From contig NZ_WTYY01000002.1 of the NCBI RefSeq assembly GCF_009827405.1, positions 310,001 through 374,000 of the forward strand: 64,000 nt of DNA, written 5' to 3'. The position numbers were made by a program, and so were the translations under genes. The first letter of the stretch is position 1; the number at the start of each line of letters is the position of its first letter. Origin of the DNA: Alteraurantiacibacter aestuarii (GTDB lineage: Bacteria; Pseudomonadota; Alphaproteobacteria; Sphingomonadales; Sphingomonadaceae). Below, piece by piece: positions 54,003 to 63,125 of this stretch. The notes below the pieces were generated by a model that was not told the DNA's origin, made no database searches, and worked only from the letters and a program-made list of their open reading frames with translations.

Positions 54003-55217
54003 ATGACGGACAAGCGCGAACTCCTGATCCTTGGTGGCGGCCTGGTGGGCATGACACTGGCCCTTGCCGCCGCGCGGCAGGGAATGTCCAGCCACGTGGT
54101 GGACCGGGCAGACCCGGCGGAACTGACGGCGGAGGGCTTTGACGGGCGCGCCTCGGCCATTTCCACCGCCAGCTGGAACCTGTTCACCAATATCGGCATT
54201 GCCGACGCGCTGGAACCATTCGGCTGCCCGATCGCCAGCATTGCGGTGACAGATGGCATGAAGCCCGGCAGGCTGGATTTCCAGCCGGAACCGCATGAAG
54301 GATCGCTGGGCCGGATGTTCGCCAACCAGCAGTTGCGCCTCGCCCTGTTCGAAGCGGCGGCGAAGGAGCCGCTGATCTCCTGGCATTCCAGGGCCAATGT
54401 CGTGTCCCGCACGCGCGGCGAGCACGGCGTTTCCGCCATGCTGGAAGACGGCACGAAGCTGGAAGCCAGCCTGATGGTCGCAGCCGAGGGGCGCCAGTCG
54501 CCCACGCGCGATGAGGCAGGCATCGCAATCGCCAAATGGGATTATTCGCACCGCGCGATGATCGCCAGCCTGACGCATGAAAAACCTCACGGCAATGTGG
54601 CGTGGGAGATTTTCTACCCCGCCGGTCCGTTTGCCCTGCTGCCATTGCTAGACGATGATCAGGGCCGCCATCGCAGCGCGCTGGTGTGGACCGTTTCGGA
54701 AGACGATGCAGCGGGTGTTCTGGCCTTGTCAGACCGCGCCTTCACCGCCGAAGTGGCCAAGCGCATGCATGGCGTTTTCGGTGCTATCGAAAAGCACGGC
54801 AAGGTGATGTCCTATCCGCTGGGCTTCCATCACACCGCGCGCATCACCGCGCAGCGTCTGGCGCTGGTGGGCGACAGCGCGCATGGCATTCACCCCATTG
54901 CCGGACAGGGCCTGAACCTGGGCCTGCGCGATGTCGGCACGCTTGTGGAAGTGCTGGCAGAAGGCATGCGGCTGGGGCTGGACCCGGGCGATGCGCAATT
55001 GCTCACCCGGTATGAAAACTGGCGCGGGCTGGACAGCTTCACCGTGGCGCTGGCCACCGATGGGCTGACGCGCCTGTTCGGCATTCCCGGCAAGGCCCCC
55101 AGCATCATCCGCCGCATGGGCATGGCCGCTGTGCAGCGCACACCCGCGCTCAAGCGCTGGTTCATGGATGAGGCACGCGGCGTGAGCGGGAAAATGCCGG
55201 AATTGCTCAAGGGCTAG
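54003..55217 (+). CDS. UbiH/UbiF/Coq6-type FAD-dependent hydroxylase
   Basis: A 404-residue ubiquinone-ring hydroxylase type protein. The FAD-binding N-terminus is ILGGGLVGMTLALAAARQGM, and GDSAHGIHPIAGQGLNLGLR is the UbiH-family signature (GD.AH..HP..GQG.N). It inserts oxygen into the ubiquinone ring; which position cannot be told. GGAG lies six bases before the ATG. Confidence 0.93.
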   Translation: MTDKRELLILGGGLVGMTLALAAARQGMSSHVVDRADPAELTAEGFDGRASAISTASWNLFTNIGIADALEPFGCPIASIAVTDGMKPGRLDFQPEPHEGSLGRMFANQQLRLALFEAAAKEPLISWHSRANVVSRTRGEHGVSAMLEDGTKLEASLMVAAEGRQSPTRDEAGIAIAKWDYSHRAMIASLTHEKPHGNVAWEIFYPAGPFALLPLLDDDQGRHRSALVWTVSEDDAAGVLALSDRAFTAEVAKRMHGVFGAIEKHGKVMSYPLGFHHTARITAQRLALVGDSAHGIHPIAGQGLNLGLRDVGTLVEVLAEGMRLGLDPGDAQLLTRYENWRGLDSFTVALATDGLTRLFGIPGKAPSIIRRMGMAAVQRTPALKRWFMDEARGVSGKMPELLKG

Positions 55218-55254
55218 GTAAAGCGGGACTGGCCCGCCTACCTACCTGGCCGGG

Positions 55255-56181
55255 TTAGTTTGCGGGGCTGGGCTGGGCCACGCGGTCGCCCGAAGCATCA
55301 CGCAGGTCCCTCGGCTCCAGAATGGCGGCGGTTTCCAGCGCTTCAAGCGCGCGCTGGGCGGCGGCATAAAGCTCCGCATCGGCGATCCACCGTTCCGCCA
55401 GTGCTGCATTGGGCATGTTGCGAATCTCGGTGATGGCGAATTCTATCCGCCCGCTCTCCAGATTGGTGCGCGCCCGTTCCAGCCGGTTCTCCGCCACGGG
55501 CGAAGGCGTATCATCGGTGCGGATCACAAACAGCTGGGACAGTTCATGGCCAATGCGCGAGAGCAGGCCCATATCGTCCGGTACATCAACCAGATCGGGC
55601 GCGATGCCATCCAGCCGGGCAACCAGTTGTTCCAGCGTCACCGGATTGGCCGCGGCATCGATCACCGTCTGCACCGCATTGGGCCGGGCATCGCCAAAGC
55701 GCAGCCGCAGCTGATCTTCCAGATAGCCCAGCGGCTGGCCGCGTTCGATCGCGCGGCGCGCGGCAAAGGCAATCAGCAGGCCTTCCGCGCGTGCGGCATT
55801 GCCGGCGGCGGCTTGCGATTGCAGGTCCAGCCTGGTCAGCCGCTGTTCCATCGCCGCCACGCGCTGGTCTATGCCGCCGGTCTGCACCTCCACCTGCTGC
55901 ACACGCTCAACCGCAGCGCGCGCTTCCTGCACGACTTCCTCTGCCGGTTCGGATGAGGTGGGAGTGGGAGACGCGCCCAACAGCGCGGGATCAACCACGA
56001 TCTGCTGATCATCGCTGCGCAGGCGGAACAATTCGCCCAGCGTCATGCCATCGCCGCGCGTCATGATGAATGTGGCCAGCACGCCCAGCAGGAAAGCGGC
56101 CAGCACGGCCAGCACGATTGCGCGCGTGGAAAGCCTGCGCGATTGCGCAGTCTGACGGGGATATGAGTAGCCTTCTTCCAT
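55255..56181 (-). CDS. Mitofilin-like inner-membrane protein (Mic60-type)
   Basis: A 308-residue protein with one N-terminal membrane helix (about 20-40), a coiled region (about 85-125, VQEARAAVERVQQVEVQTGG), and a helical C-terminus with repeats like LERARTNLESGRIEFAITEI. In alphaproteobacteria a Mic60 (mitofilin) homologue lies between hemD and hemY, and this one follows hemD in the same way. The mitofilin signature itself could not be proved by eye. AAGGA five bases before the ATG supports this start; an upstream GTG directly after the hemD stop is possible. Confidence 0.65.
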   Translation of the reverse strand: MEEGYSYPRQTAQSRRLSTRAIVLAVLAAFLLGVLATFIMTRGDGMTLGELFRLRSDDQQIVVDPALLGASPTPTSSEPAEEVVQEARAAVERVQQVEVQTGGIDQRVAAMEQRLTRLDLQSQAAAGNAARAEGLLIAFAARRAIERGQPLGYLEDQLRLRFGDARPNAVQTVIDAAANPVTLEQLVARLDGIAPDLVDVPDDMGLLSRIGHELSQLFVIRTDDTPSPVAENRLERARTNLESGRIEFAITEIRNMPNAALAERWIADAELYAAAQRALEALETAAILEPRDLRDASGDRVAQPSPAN

Positions 56182-56238
56182 AACGTCCTTAGCGACCCTG
56201 GCCGGGCGCCTTTGCAGCGCCTCATTCAGGAAGCGCAC

Positions 56239-56919
56239 CTAATGGCACATGTCTGCCGCCAAGGCCAACAGCGCCTGATCCGTGGGTTGTGGAGCAGTGC
56301 CGATCCGCGCCCAGCCTTCGCCCGCCGCATCGGCAATGCGCGGCCCCAGCGCGGCGATGGCGATTGCGCCCAGGTCCAGATTCAGCCGTTCGCATTCGGC
56401 GCGCAAGTGCCGGGCGCTGCCTGCTGAATGCAGCAGCACCAGCGCGCCCTCTGCCAGTTGCGCCTGCATCGGATCGGGCATGGCCACGTCCTGCGCCGCG
56501 TAGGCGATGCGCGTTTCCATGCTCACCTGTTCGGGCAATTGCAGCGGCACATGGTCGCGCCCGGCAATACGCAGCAGGCGCACCCTGCCGGCCGGAATCC
56601 GGGACAGCAGTTCCTGCAACCCGCCCTGCCCGGCCAGTTGCACGGTGAAGCCGGCGCTTTTGGCCACGGCAGCCGTGCTGCGCCCCACCGCGAATACGGG
56701 CTTGCCCCGCAAGGCGCGCAGGCTCTCTCCGCCGTGACGAATGGCGTTGGCGCTGCCGATCAGCAGCGCATCGATGGTGGCCGGATCGGGTGCCTCCCAC
56801 GCCAGCGGCTCTATGCGTGAAAGCGGGTACGGGGTGATCTCCAGTCCCATCTCGGCGCCCGTCTGGCAGGTTGCCTGCGCGCCCGGCTGGGGACGGATCG
56901 AGAGGATCGCCGTGCTCAT
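56239..56919 (-). CDS. hemD: Uroporphyrinogen-III synthase
   Basis: A 226-residue HemD, a weakly conserved enzyme that closes hydroxymethylbilane to uroporphyrinogen III. The family pattern is seen in LSIRPQPGAQAT, LLIGSANAIRHGGESLRALR, VFAVGRSTAAVAKSAGFTV and IAIAALGPRIADAAGEGW. The place after hemC supports the call. The start overlaps the hemC stop. Confidence 0.92.
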   Translation of the reverse strand: MSTAILSIRPQPGAQATCQTGAEMGLEITPYPLSRIEPLAWEAPDPATIDALLIGSANAIRHGGESLRALRGKPVFAVGRSTAAVAKSAGFTVQLAGQGGLQELLSRIPAGRVRLLRIAGRDHVPLQLPEQVSMETRIAYAAQDVAMPDPMQAQLAEGALVLLHSAGSARHLRAECERLNLDLGAIAIAALGPRIADAAGEGWARIGTAPQPTDQALLALAADMCH

Positions 56920-57845
56920 CAGCTGGCAGCAAAGCAATCGGTTATGGCCGCGCTCGCCCGCGAAAGCAGCTCCTGCGCGAGGAGTGCGGGAGCCTGCGCG
57001 TCACCGGCGGCAAAGCGCGCTTCTGCTTCCACCCGCTCTGCCCCGTCGGGACTGAACAGCGCCGCGCGCATGTGCAGTTCCTGCCCTTTCAGATTGCACA
57101 ATACCGCGATCGACGAATGGCACGTCCCGCCCAGCGCCAGCAGCAGCGCCCGCTCTGCCATCACCTCAGCACGGCTGGGCGCGTGGTCGAGTGCCGCCAA
57201 TGCCGCCAGCGCCGCCGCGTCATTCGTGCGGCATTCCACCGCGATGGCCCCTTGTGCCGGGGCCGGCAGCCAATGTTCCACATCCAGTGAGTGGCCGGTG
57301 GTGCCCTGCCCCAGCCGGTCCAGCCCCGCAGCCGCCAGGAAGGTGGCATCCACCTCGCCCGCAGCCAGCTTGGCCAGACGGGTGGCGACATTGCCGCGCA
57401 GGCTCACCACAGTGCAATCGGGCCGCATGTGCAAGGCCTGCGCCGCACGGCGCGGGGCACTGGTGCCGATCACCGCCCCGGGGCGCAATGCGGCGAGCGA
57501 TTCTGCGCCGATCAGCCTGTCGGCCTTGTCCGCGCGCGGCAAGATGGCGGCGATGGTCAGTTCAGCGGGGCGGATCGTTTCCACGTCTTTCAGCGAATGG
57601 ACCGCAGCATCAATTGTGCCTTCGGCCAGCCACTGGTCCAGTTCCTTGGTCCACAGCGCCTTGCCGCCGATATCGGCCAGCGGGCGGTCCTGCACCTTGT
57701 CTCCGCTGGCGGTAACGGGAACCAGCTGCACCGCGCTCAATTCCCAGCCATGCGCTTCGCACAGCCGGTTGCGGGTCTCCTCCGCCTGCACCATTGCCAG
57801 CGGCGAGCGCCGCGTTCCGAGCCGTATCTTGATGTTCTGGGTCAT
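56919..57845 (-). CDS. hemC: Hydroxymethylbilane synthase
   Basis: A 308-residue HemC. KIRLGTRRSPLAMVQAEET, then VHSLKDVET, IGTSAPRRAAQAL and LRGNVATRLAKL are typical, and GGTCHSSIAVL holds the Cys that carries the dipyrromethane cofactor. It polymerises four porphobilinogen units. Its stop overlaps the hemD start, giving hemC-hemD-mitofilin. It is divergent from tsaD with 48 bases between. Confidence 0.96.
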   Translation of the reverse strand: MTQNIKIRLGTRRSPLAMVQAEETRNRLCEAHGWELSAVQLVPVTASGDKVQDRPLADIGGKALWTKELDQWLAEGTIDAAVHSLKDVETIRPAELTIAAILPRADKADRLIGAESLAALRPGAVIGTSAPRRAAQALHMRPDCTVVSLRGNVATRLAKLAAGEVDATFLAAAGLDRLGQGTTGHSLDVEHWLPAPAQGAIAVECRTNDAAALAALAALDHAPSRAEVMAERALLLALGGTCHSSIAVLCNLKGQELHMRAALFSPDGAERVEAEARFAAGDAQAPALLAQELLSRASAAITDCFAAS

Positions 57846-57893
57846 ATGGGTTGCTTGCCCTAATGGGCATTTACGTCCAGTGGAAGCGCCGCG

Positions 57894-58943
57894 ATGGTGC
57901 TTGTACTTGGAATTGAAAGTTCGTGCGACGAAACCGCCGCCGCCCTCGTTGAAGCCGGGGCGGATGGGCACAGGCGTATCCTCGCCCAGATCATCGCCAG
58001 TCAGGAGGCGGAACACGCCCCTTATGGCGGCGTGGTCCCCGAAATTGCCGCACGCGCCCATGCAGAGCGGCTGACCCCGATTATCGACAAGGTGCTGCGC
58101 GAAGCGGGCAAATCGCTGGACGATTGTGACGCCATTGCCGCCACCGCCGGTCCCGGTCTGATCGGCGGGGTCATGGTTGGTCTGGTCACAGCCAAGGCGC
58201 TGGCGATGGCGAGCGACAGGCCGCTGCTGGCGATCAATCACCTTGAAGGCCATGCGCTCAGCCCGCGCCTGGCCGATCCCGCGCTGGAATTTCCCTATGC
58301 CCTGCTGCTGGTATCGGGCGGCCATTGCCAGATATTGCGGGTGGACGGCGTGGGCCGGTATCGCCGCTGCGCCACCACCATTGATGATGCGCTGGGTGAA
58401 GCGTTCGACAAGACCGCCAAGATCCTGGGTCTTGGCTATCCCGGCGGTCCGGCGGTGGAAAAACTGGCTGCAACCGGCGATCCCTTCGCCGTGCCGCTGC
58501 CGCGCCCGCTGGTGGGCAGCGGGGAGCCGCATTTCTCCTTCGCCGGGCTGAAAAGCGCGGTCATGCGCGCTGCCGAAAGCGGTGCCTATGCCGCAGAAGA
58601 TATCGCCGCCAGCTTCCAGCAGGCCGCGGTCGAATGTCTGGTGGACCGGCTGAAGATCGCGCTGGCCGATATGGGCGAGGTCAGTGCGCTGGTGGTGGCA
58701 GGCGGTGTCGCCGCCAACCGCACAATTCGTGCCGCGCTGGAGCAGCTGGCCAGCGCGCATGGCCTTTCATTCACCGCCCCGCCATTGATGCTGTGTACAG
58801 ACAACGCGGCAATGATCGCGTGGGCAGGAATAGAGCGGCTGGCGCTTGGCATTGGGGGCGATCCGCTTGATATATCCGCCCGTCCGCGCTGGCCACTCGA
58901 TCCACAGGCAGAGCCGGTGCGCGGCGCAGGAGTGAAGGCATGA
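57894..58943 (+). CDS. tsaD: tRNA N6-threonylcarbamoyladenosine synthase subunit TsaD
   Basis: A 349-residue TsaD/Kae1/Ygj[16 protein letters not shown] is the ASKHA-type nucleotide site, [10 protein letters not shown] and LEGHALSPR hold the metal-binding His residues, and [20 protein letters not shown] is the third motif. It adds threonylcarbamoyl to A37 of ANN-decoding tRNAs. Its stop overlaps the gpsA ATG. Confidence 0.97.
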   Translation: MVLVLGIESSCDETAAALVEAGADGHRRILAQIIASQEAEHAPYGGVVPEIAARAHAERLTPIIDKVLREAGKSLDDCDAIAATAGPGLIGGVMVGLVTAKALAMASDRPLLAINHLEGHALSPRLADPALEFPYALLLVSGGHCQILRVDGVGRYRRCATTIDDALGEAFDKTAKILGLGYPGGPAVEKLAATGDPFAVPLPRPLVGSGEPHFSFAGLKSAVMRAAESGAYAAEDIAASFQQAAVECLVDRLKIALADMGEVSALVVAGGVAANRTIRAALEQLASAHGLSFTAPPLMLCTDNAAMIAWAGIERLALGIGGDPLDISARPRWPLDPQAEPVRGAGVKA

Positions 58944-59938
58944 GCAAGGCGTTGACAATCGGCGTGGTGGGAGCCGGTGCATGGGGCACCGCGCTGGCGC
59001 AGATGCTCGCCAGCGATGGCCGCGACGTGCTGCTGTGGGCGCTGGAAGATGGGCTGGCGGATACGATCAACACCAGCCGCTGCAATGATCTTTACCTCCC
59101 CTCGGCCGTGCTGGCCCCCGGCATTCAGGCAACCGACGATCTGGCGCGCATCGCCGCGCTCGACATCGCGCTGATTGTCACCCCGGCGCAGCATCTGGGC
59201 AGTGTGATGCGCGCAATGCCCGCATTGCCGCGCGATCTGGTGCTGTGTTCCAAGGGTATCGAGGCGGGATCGGGCCGGATGATGCATGATGTGGCGCATG
59301 ATATCGCGCCCGCCAGCGACATTGCCGTGCTGTCCGGCCCCACCTTTGCGCATGAGGTGGCCGCCGGCCTGCCCACCGCCGTCACTCTTGCCTGCGGCGG
59401 CGGGGCGCAGCAGTGGGAACGGCTGTCCCCAGTCATCGCCCGGCCCACTTTCCGGCCCTATTATTCGGAAGACCTTGTCGGCGCGGAAGTCGGCGGATCG
59501 GTCAAGAACGTGCTCGCCATTGCCTGCGGCGTGGTGGAGGGACTGCGCCTTGGCCAGAACGCCCGCGCCGCGCTGATCAGCCGCGGCTATGCCGAAATGC
59601 TGCGTTTTGGCGAGGCGCTGGGTGCCAGCCGCGACACGCTGGCGGGCCTGTGCGGCCTGGGAGACATGGTGCTCACTTGCTCCTCCACTTCCAGCCGCAA
59701 TTTCTCGCTCGGCAAGGCGTTGGGCGAAGGGCAGAGCGCCGCCTCGCTGATGGCCGACCGGCGCACCGTGGCCGAAGGCGCGCACACCGCGCCCGTGCTG
59801 CGCGATCTGGCGGTAAGACTGAACGTGGCCATGCCCATCGTCGATGCCGTGTGCCGCCTGCTGGATGGCGGATCGGCGGGTGCGGTTGTGCAGGATCTTC
59901 TCACCCGCCCGCTCAAGGCTGAAGGCACCGATCCTTGA
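58940..59938 (+). CDS. gpsA: NAD(P)-dependent glycerol-3-phosphate dehydrogenase
   Basis: A 332-residue Gps[19 protein letters not shown] is the NAD site, [19 protein letters not shown] the catalytic Lys and His region, and [20 protein letters not shown] the C-terminal motif. It makes glycerol-3-phosphate for lipids. It overlaps tsaD (ATGA) and the flippase (TTGA). Confidence 0.97.
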   Translation: MSKALTIGVVGAGAWGTALAQMLASDGRDVLLWALEDGLADTINTSRCNDLYLPSAVLAPGIQATDDLARIAALDIALIVTPAQHLGSVMRAMPALPRDLVLCSKGIEAGSGRMMHDVAHDIAPASDIAVLSGPTFAHEVAAGLPTAVTLACGGGAQQWERLSPVIARPTFRPYYSEDLVGAEVGGSVKNVLAIACGVVEGLRLGQNARAALISRGYAEMLRFGEALGASRDTLAGLCGLGDMVLTCSSTSSRNFSLGKALGEGQSAASLMADRRTVAEGAHTAPVLRDLAVRLNVAMPIVDAVCRLLDGGSAGAVVQDLLTRPLKAEGTDP

Positions 59939-61485
59939 GCGAGGCCGCTGCAGACAAGCCCGGCGGCGATATCGCCGCATTGGCCAAGGGCGGACGGACC
60001 AATTTCCTGGGCTTCCTGCTGCGGCTGGCTGCGCGCCTGCCCTTCCTGTTCATCGCCGGACAGCTCTACGGGGCCGAAGCGGTGGGGCGCTTTGCGTCTG
60101 CCCTGATCCTGGTCGAACTGGTGGCGCTGGTCAGCTCCATCGGGGAGAAACGCGGCCTGGCCCAGCGGCTGGTGGATGGCGAGGAAGACCAGGCGCAACT
60201 GATTGCCGACAGCATGCTGGTGGCGCTGGTGTTCTCAATCATCGGCGCGGCCATCCTCTATGCATTCCCCGCCCCGCTGTTCCCCAGCGGCGAATATACA
60301 GATCTGGACAGGTTGATCGTGCTGGCGATCCCCGGCTTTGCGCTGACCGAGATCGTTCTGGCGGCGCAGGCGTATAAATTCGATATCGCCACCACCGTGC
60401 GCGCCCGCGCCGTGGTGGAGCCGTGGAGCATATCCATCCTTGCCGGTGTGTTCTTCTTTATCCCGCAGATCAGCGAATCTGGTCTGGCGATGGCCTATCT
60501 CGCCTCCATCTATGCCGGGCTTGCGGCGGCGTTGCGGCCGTTCTTCCGTACCTATGGCCTGCCCGGATCGTGGGTGCCGAACCCGCTGCGCATCGCCCGG
60601 ATGATCATGCGCGCGCTGCCGCTGGCGGTGGCCGATGCGATCGAATGGGGGACAAGGCGGCTCGATATCTTCATCCTTGGCCTGTTTGCCGGACCGATTG
60701 CGGTGGGCATTTATTACATGGCCCAGCAGGTCGCCAGCCTTCCGCAAAAGCTCAAGACCAGTTTTGAACCGATCCTTGGCCCGGTGATCACCGCCAAGCT
60801 GAAGGAAAAGGATTACGCCGCCATCGCCCGGCAGGTGTGCCAGGTGGGCTTCTGGATCGTGGCCGCGCAGGCCGGCATCGCACTGGCGCTGGGCATTCCG
60901 GGGGAGGCGCTGATGGGCCTGTTCGGCAATGGCGGGGAATTCGTGCCGGGCACTGGCGCGCTGGCCTTCCTGCTGGCGGCAGAAGTTGTGGCGGCAACCG
61001 CCGTGGTGGCAGAAGCGGCGCTGATCTATGTCGCGCGGGTCAGGAACCTGTGGGTCTCCATCGGCACTATCGTGTTGCAGGGCCTGCTGACCGTGGGGGC
61101 CATGCTGCTGATCGACCAGCTCGATTTCGGCAGTGCCGCGCGGGCGGATTACTTCCGTGCAGCCGCGGCGGCAGCGGCCCTGATGCTGGCGCTGGCAGCG
61201 GCCTCGGTCATCAAGGCAGTAATGCTCAGCCGCATCTTGCAACATCCGATCAACAACTGGCGCTGGCCGCTGGTGTGGGCAACAGCCGCCGCAGTGGCGG
61301 TGGGCCAGGTGGTGATCATGCTGCCCGAATGGGCGGAGCTGGCATTCGGCATCCCTGCAATACTGGGTGTTTACGGCTGGATCATCTGGACACGCGGTTT
61401 CGGACCGGAAGACCGGGTGCTGTTCCGCCGCAGGAAAAGCGATGACGATAATCAGGCGCTGGCCGCAGAAAAGACCGATACTTGA
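59935..61485 (+). CDS. Polysaccharide/lipid flippase (MVF/MATE-type)
   Basis: A 516-residue membrane protein with about 12-14 predicted helices and a polar N-terminus. Helix-rich repeats such as FLGFLLRLAARLPFLFIAGQ and AGPIAVGIYYMAQQVASLPQ fit the lipopolysaccharide flippase group (Polysacc_synt). TTG is the start and overlaps the gpsA stop. It probably flips a lipid-linked sugar, possibly an exopolysaccharide repeat, but no glycosyltransferases are near. Confidence 0.85.
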   Translation: MSEAAADKPGGDIAALAKGGRTNFLGFLLRLAARLPFLFIAGQLYGAEAVGRFASALILVELVALVSSIGEKRGLAQRLVDGEEDQAQLIADSMLVALVFSIIGAAILYAFPAPLFPSGEYTDLDRLIVLAIPGFALTEIVLAAQAYKFDIATTVRARAVVEPWSISILAGVFFFIPQISESGLAMAYLASIYAGLAAALRPFFRTYGLPGSWVPNPLRIARMIMRALPLAVADAIEWGTRRLDIFILGLFAGPIAVGIYYMAQQVASLPQKLKTSFEPILGPVITAKLKEKDYAAIARQVCQVGFWIVAAQAGIALALGIPGEALMGLFGNGGEFVPGTGALAFLLAAEVVAATAVVAEAALIYVARVRNLWVSIGTIVLQGLLTVGAMLLIDQLDFGSAARADYFRAAAAAAALMLALAAASVIKAVMLSRILQHPINNWRWPLVWATAAAVAVGQVVIMLPEWAELAFGIPAILGVYGWIIWTRGFGPEDRVLFRRRKSDDDNQALAAEKTDT

Positions 61486-61545
61486 GGGTCGCGGCGCGTC
61501 ACACAGGCTCGACGCGCATGGGCCAGTCAGGCTAGGAGGCAGCGC

Positions 61546-62295
61546 ATGTCCCTGCTTCGCAAACCCCGCATTGCCCTGGCGCTTGGCGCTTTCATGATTT
61601 TCCTGCTGGCGGTGATTGGCGGACGCATGACCGGTGCCGATATCGCCGCCACGCTTTCGCAGCGCGCCGATGCCGCGATCGAACAGGCAGGCGGCGGCGG
61701 TCAGGTGAAAGCGCGCTTCAGTTCTCCCAATGGGCTGCCCAGCCGCCATCCCGTGCTCAGCGGCGGCGAACCGCTGAGCGAAGCGACCCGCGCCCGCATC
61801 GCCCGCGCGGTGGGCAATACCAAGGGTGTGGGCGGCGTGCGCTGGGCCGATGGCAACATGCTGACCGAGGCAGAAGTCCAGGCGGTCAAGCCGCTGCACT
61901 GCCAGGAAGATGTCGATGCCTTGCTGCGCGCGCGCACCATCCGCTTTGAGGAAAGCTCCGCACGGATCGATGCCGCCAGCGCGGAGCTGATCGATGAGGT
62001 AGCCACCGCCCTGCGGCCCTGCCTTGGCAGCATCATCTCGATCACCGGCCATACAGACAGCTCCGGCCCGGAACCGGGCAATCTGGAACTCTCGCAAGTG
62101 CGGGCAGAAGCTGTGCGCAGCGAACTGGTCCGCCGCGGCATTCCCGAAGACGGACTGCGCGTTCGCGGCATCGGCTCACGCGATCCTGTCGAAGGGCTGG
62201 ACCCTGCTGACCCCGCCAACCGGCGCATCGAATTCGCCGTTATCGCGACGGAGCCAATTCGCCCGACCCCGGTCGATACGCCCGGACCGCACTGA
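61546..62295 (+). CDS. OmpA C-terminal domain protein
   Basis: A 249-residue protein with one N-terminal membrane helix or signal anchor, an unassigned middle, and a C-terminal OmpA domain: ISITGHTDSSGPEPGNLELS, then RAEAVRSELVRRGI and RIEFAVIATEP. It should bind peptidoglycan. The mid region has BON-like features (GVGGVRWADGNMLTEAE). GGAGG lies nine bases before the ATG. Confidence 0.87.
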   Translation: MSLLRKPRIALALGAFMIFLLAVIGGRMTGADIAATLSQRADAAIEQAGGGGQVKARFSSPNGLPSRHPVLSGGEPLSEATRARIARAVGNTKGVGGVRWADGNMLTEAEVQAVKPLHCQEDVDALLRARTIRFEESSARIDAASAELIDEVATALRPCLGSIISITGHTDSSGPEPGNLELSQVRAEAVRSELVRRGIPEDGLRVRGIGSRDPVEGLDPADPANRRIEFAVIATEPIRPTPVDTPGPH

Positions 62296-62371
62296 ACAAA
62301 CCCCGCCGCACATTCTGCTGTCCCAACTGGCGCATTGCCGAATCGCCCCCAGCCACCCTAGAGAACCCATC

Positions 62372-62461
62372 ATGCCCATCTGGCTCGAACTGCTGGTCCT
62401 TCTGCTGGTCGCTTATGCGCTGGGCTTTGGCATTGGCTGGCTGATCTGGGGCCGGGAATAG
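62372..62461 (+). CDS. 29-aa membrane peptide
   Basis: A short open frame of 29 residues: MPIWLELLVLLLVAYALGFG followed by IGWLIWGRE. It is a single membrane helix with a Trp-rich boundary and a charged C-terminus. It lies 17 bases before a membrane protein with helix-hairpin-helix, so the pair may be co-translated. The ribosome site is weak. Conservation across related genomes would settle whether it is real. Confidence 0.55.
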   Translation: MPIWLELLVLLLVAYALGFGIGWLIWGRE

Positions 62462-62478
62462 ATTGAAAGGTTGGGAAG

Positions 62479-63024
62479 ATGGCTGAACTGATACAGGCAA
62501 ACTGGGTTCTGCTGGTGATTGCAGTGATCATCGGGCTGATCGTCGCCTGGTGGATTTTCGTCGCCAATCGCAAGACCAGTGTCGAGCTGGAAAGCAAGGA
62601 AGACGGCGCGCAGACCGCCAAGCGCAATCAGGCGCTGATCGATGCTCCGCCCGCCGTTGCCAGACACGCCACCGTTCAGCCAAAGCCCGCGGCGACGCCA
62701 GAAGTGGCGCCCGTTGCAGCTACTCCAGCGCCCGCCCCTGCTCCCACACCGGCACCGGCACCGGCACCGGCACCGGCAGCCGCCAAGGCAGACGATCTCA
62801 CCCGGATCAAGGGTCTTGGTCCCAAGCTGAACAGCCAGCTGGCCGAAATGGGGATCACCAGCTTTGCCCAGATCGCCGCATGGGACGATGCCGAGATTGA
62901 CCGCGTGGACGCGCAGATGGGCCGCTTTCAGGGCCGCATCCGCCGCGATGACTGGGTGACCCAGGCCCGGCTTCTGGCCGCTGGCGACCTGGTTGCCTAT
63001 GAAAGCCAGTTCGGACGCAACTGA
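62479..63024 (+). CDS. Membrane-anchored helix-hairpin-helix protein
   Basis: A 181-residue protein with an N-terminal membrane helix ([20 protein letters not shown]), a Pro/Ala-rich linker of about 45 residues ([20 protein letters not shown]), and a C-terminal helix-hairpin-helix of the kind [20 protein letters not shown], then [20 protein letters not shown]. Such domains in other membrane proteins bind DNA or act as protein contacts; here the function is unknown. The linker DNA holds a GC hexamer repeat. Confidence 0.85.
   Translation: MAELIQANWVLLVIAVIIGLIVAWWIFVANRKTSVELESKEDGAQTAKRNQALIDAPPAVARHATVQPKPAATPEVAPVAATPAPAPAPTPAPAPAPAPAAAKADDLTRIKGLGPKLNSQLAEMGITSFAQIAAWDDAEIDRVDAQMGRFQGRIRRDDWVTQARLLAAGDLVAYESQFGRN
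62749..62778 (+). repeat. CCGGCA hexamer repeat in the linker
   Basis: Five tandem copies of CCGGCA code for a run of Ala-Pro. Such repeats can slip and change linker length without breaking the frame. Confidence 0.85.
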
Positions 63025-63125
63025 CAGCGACAGGCCGGAATTTCCGGCGCGCTTACGCTTATTGCCCAAGTGGATTGGCGAGCCGTTCCAATGTCGCTAA
63101 GGCGGTTGCAAAGGAGACTTGTTTC

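Noticed and set aside
61486-61545. Extra small gene or terminator between flippase and OmpA-domain gene
   Set aside because: No stem with T-run and no open frame with a ribosome site; the 60 bases hold only the GGAGG site of the next gene.
62749-62778. CRISPR-like direct repeats
   Set aside because: Units are six bases, contiguous, in frame and coding for Ala-Pro; no spacers or cas genes.
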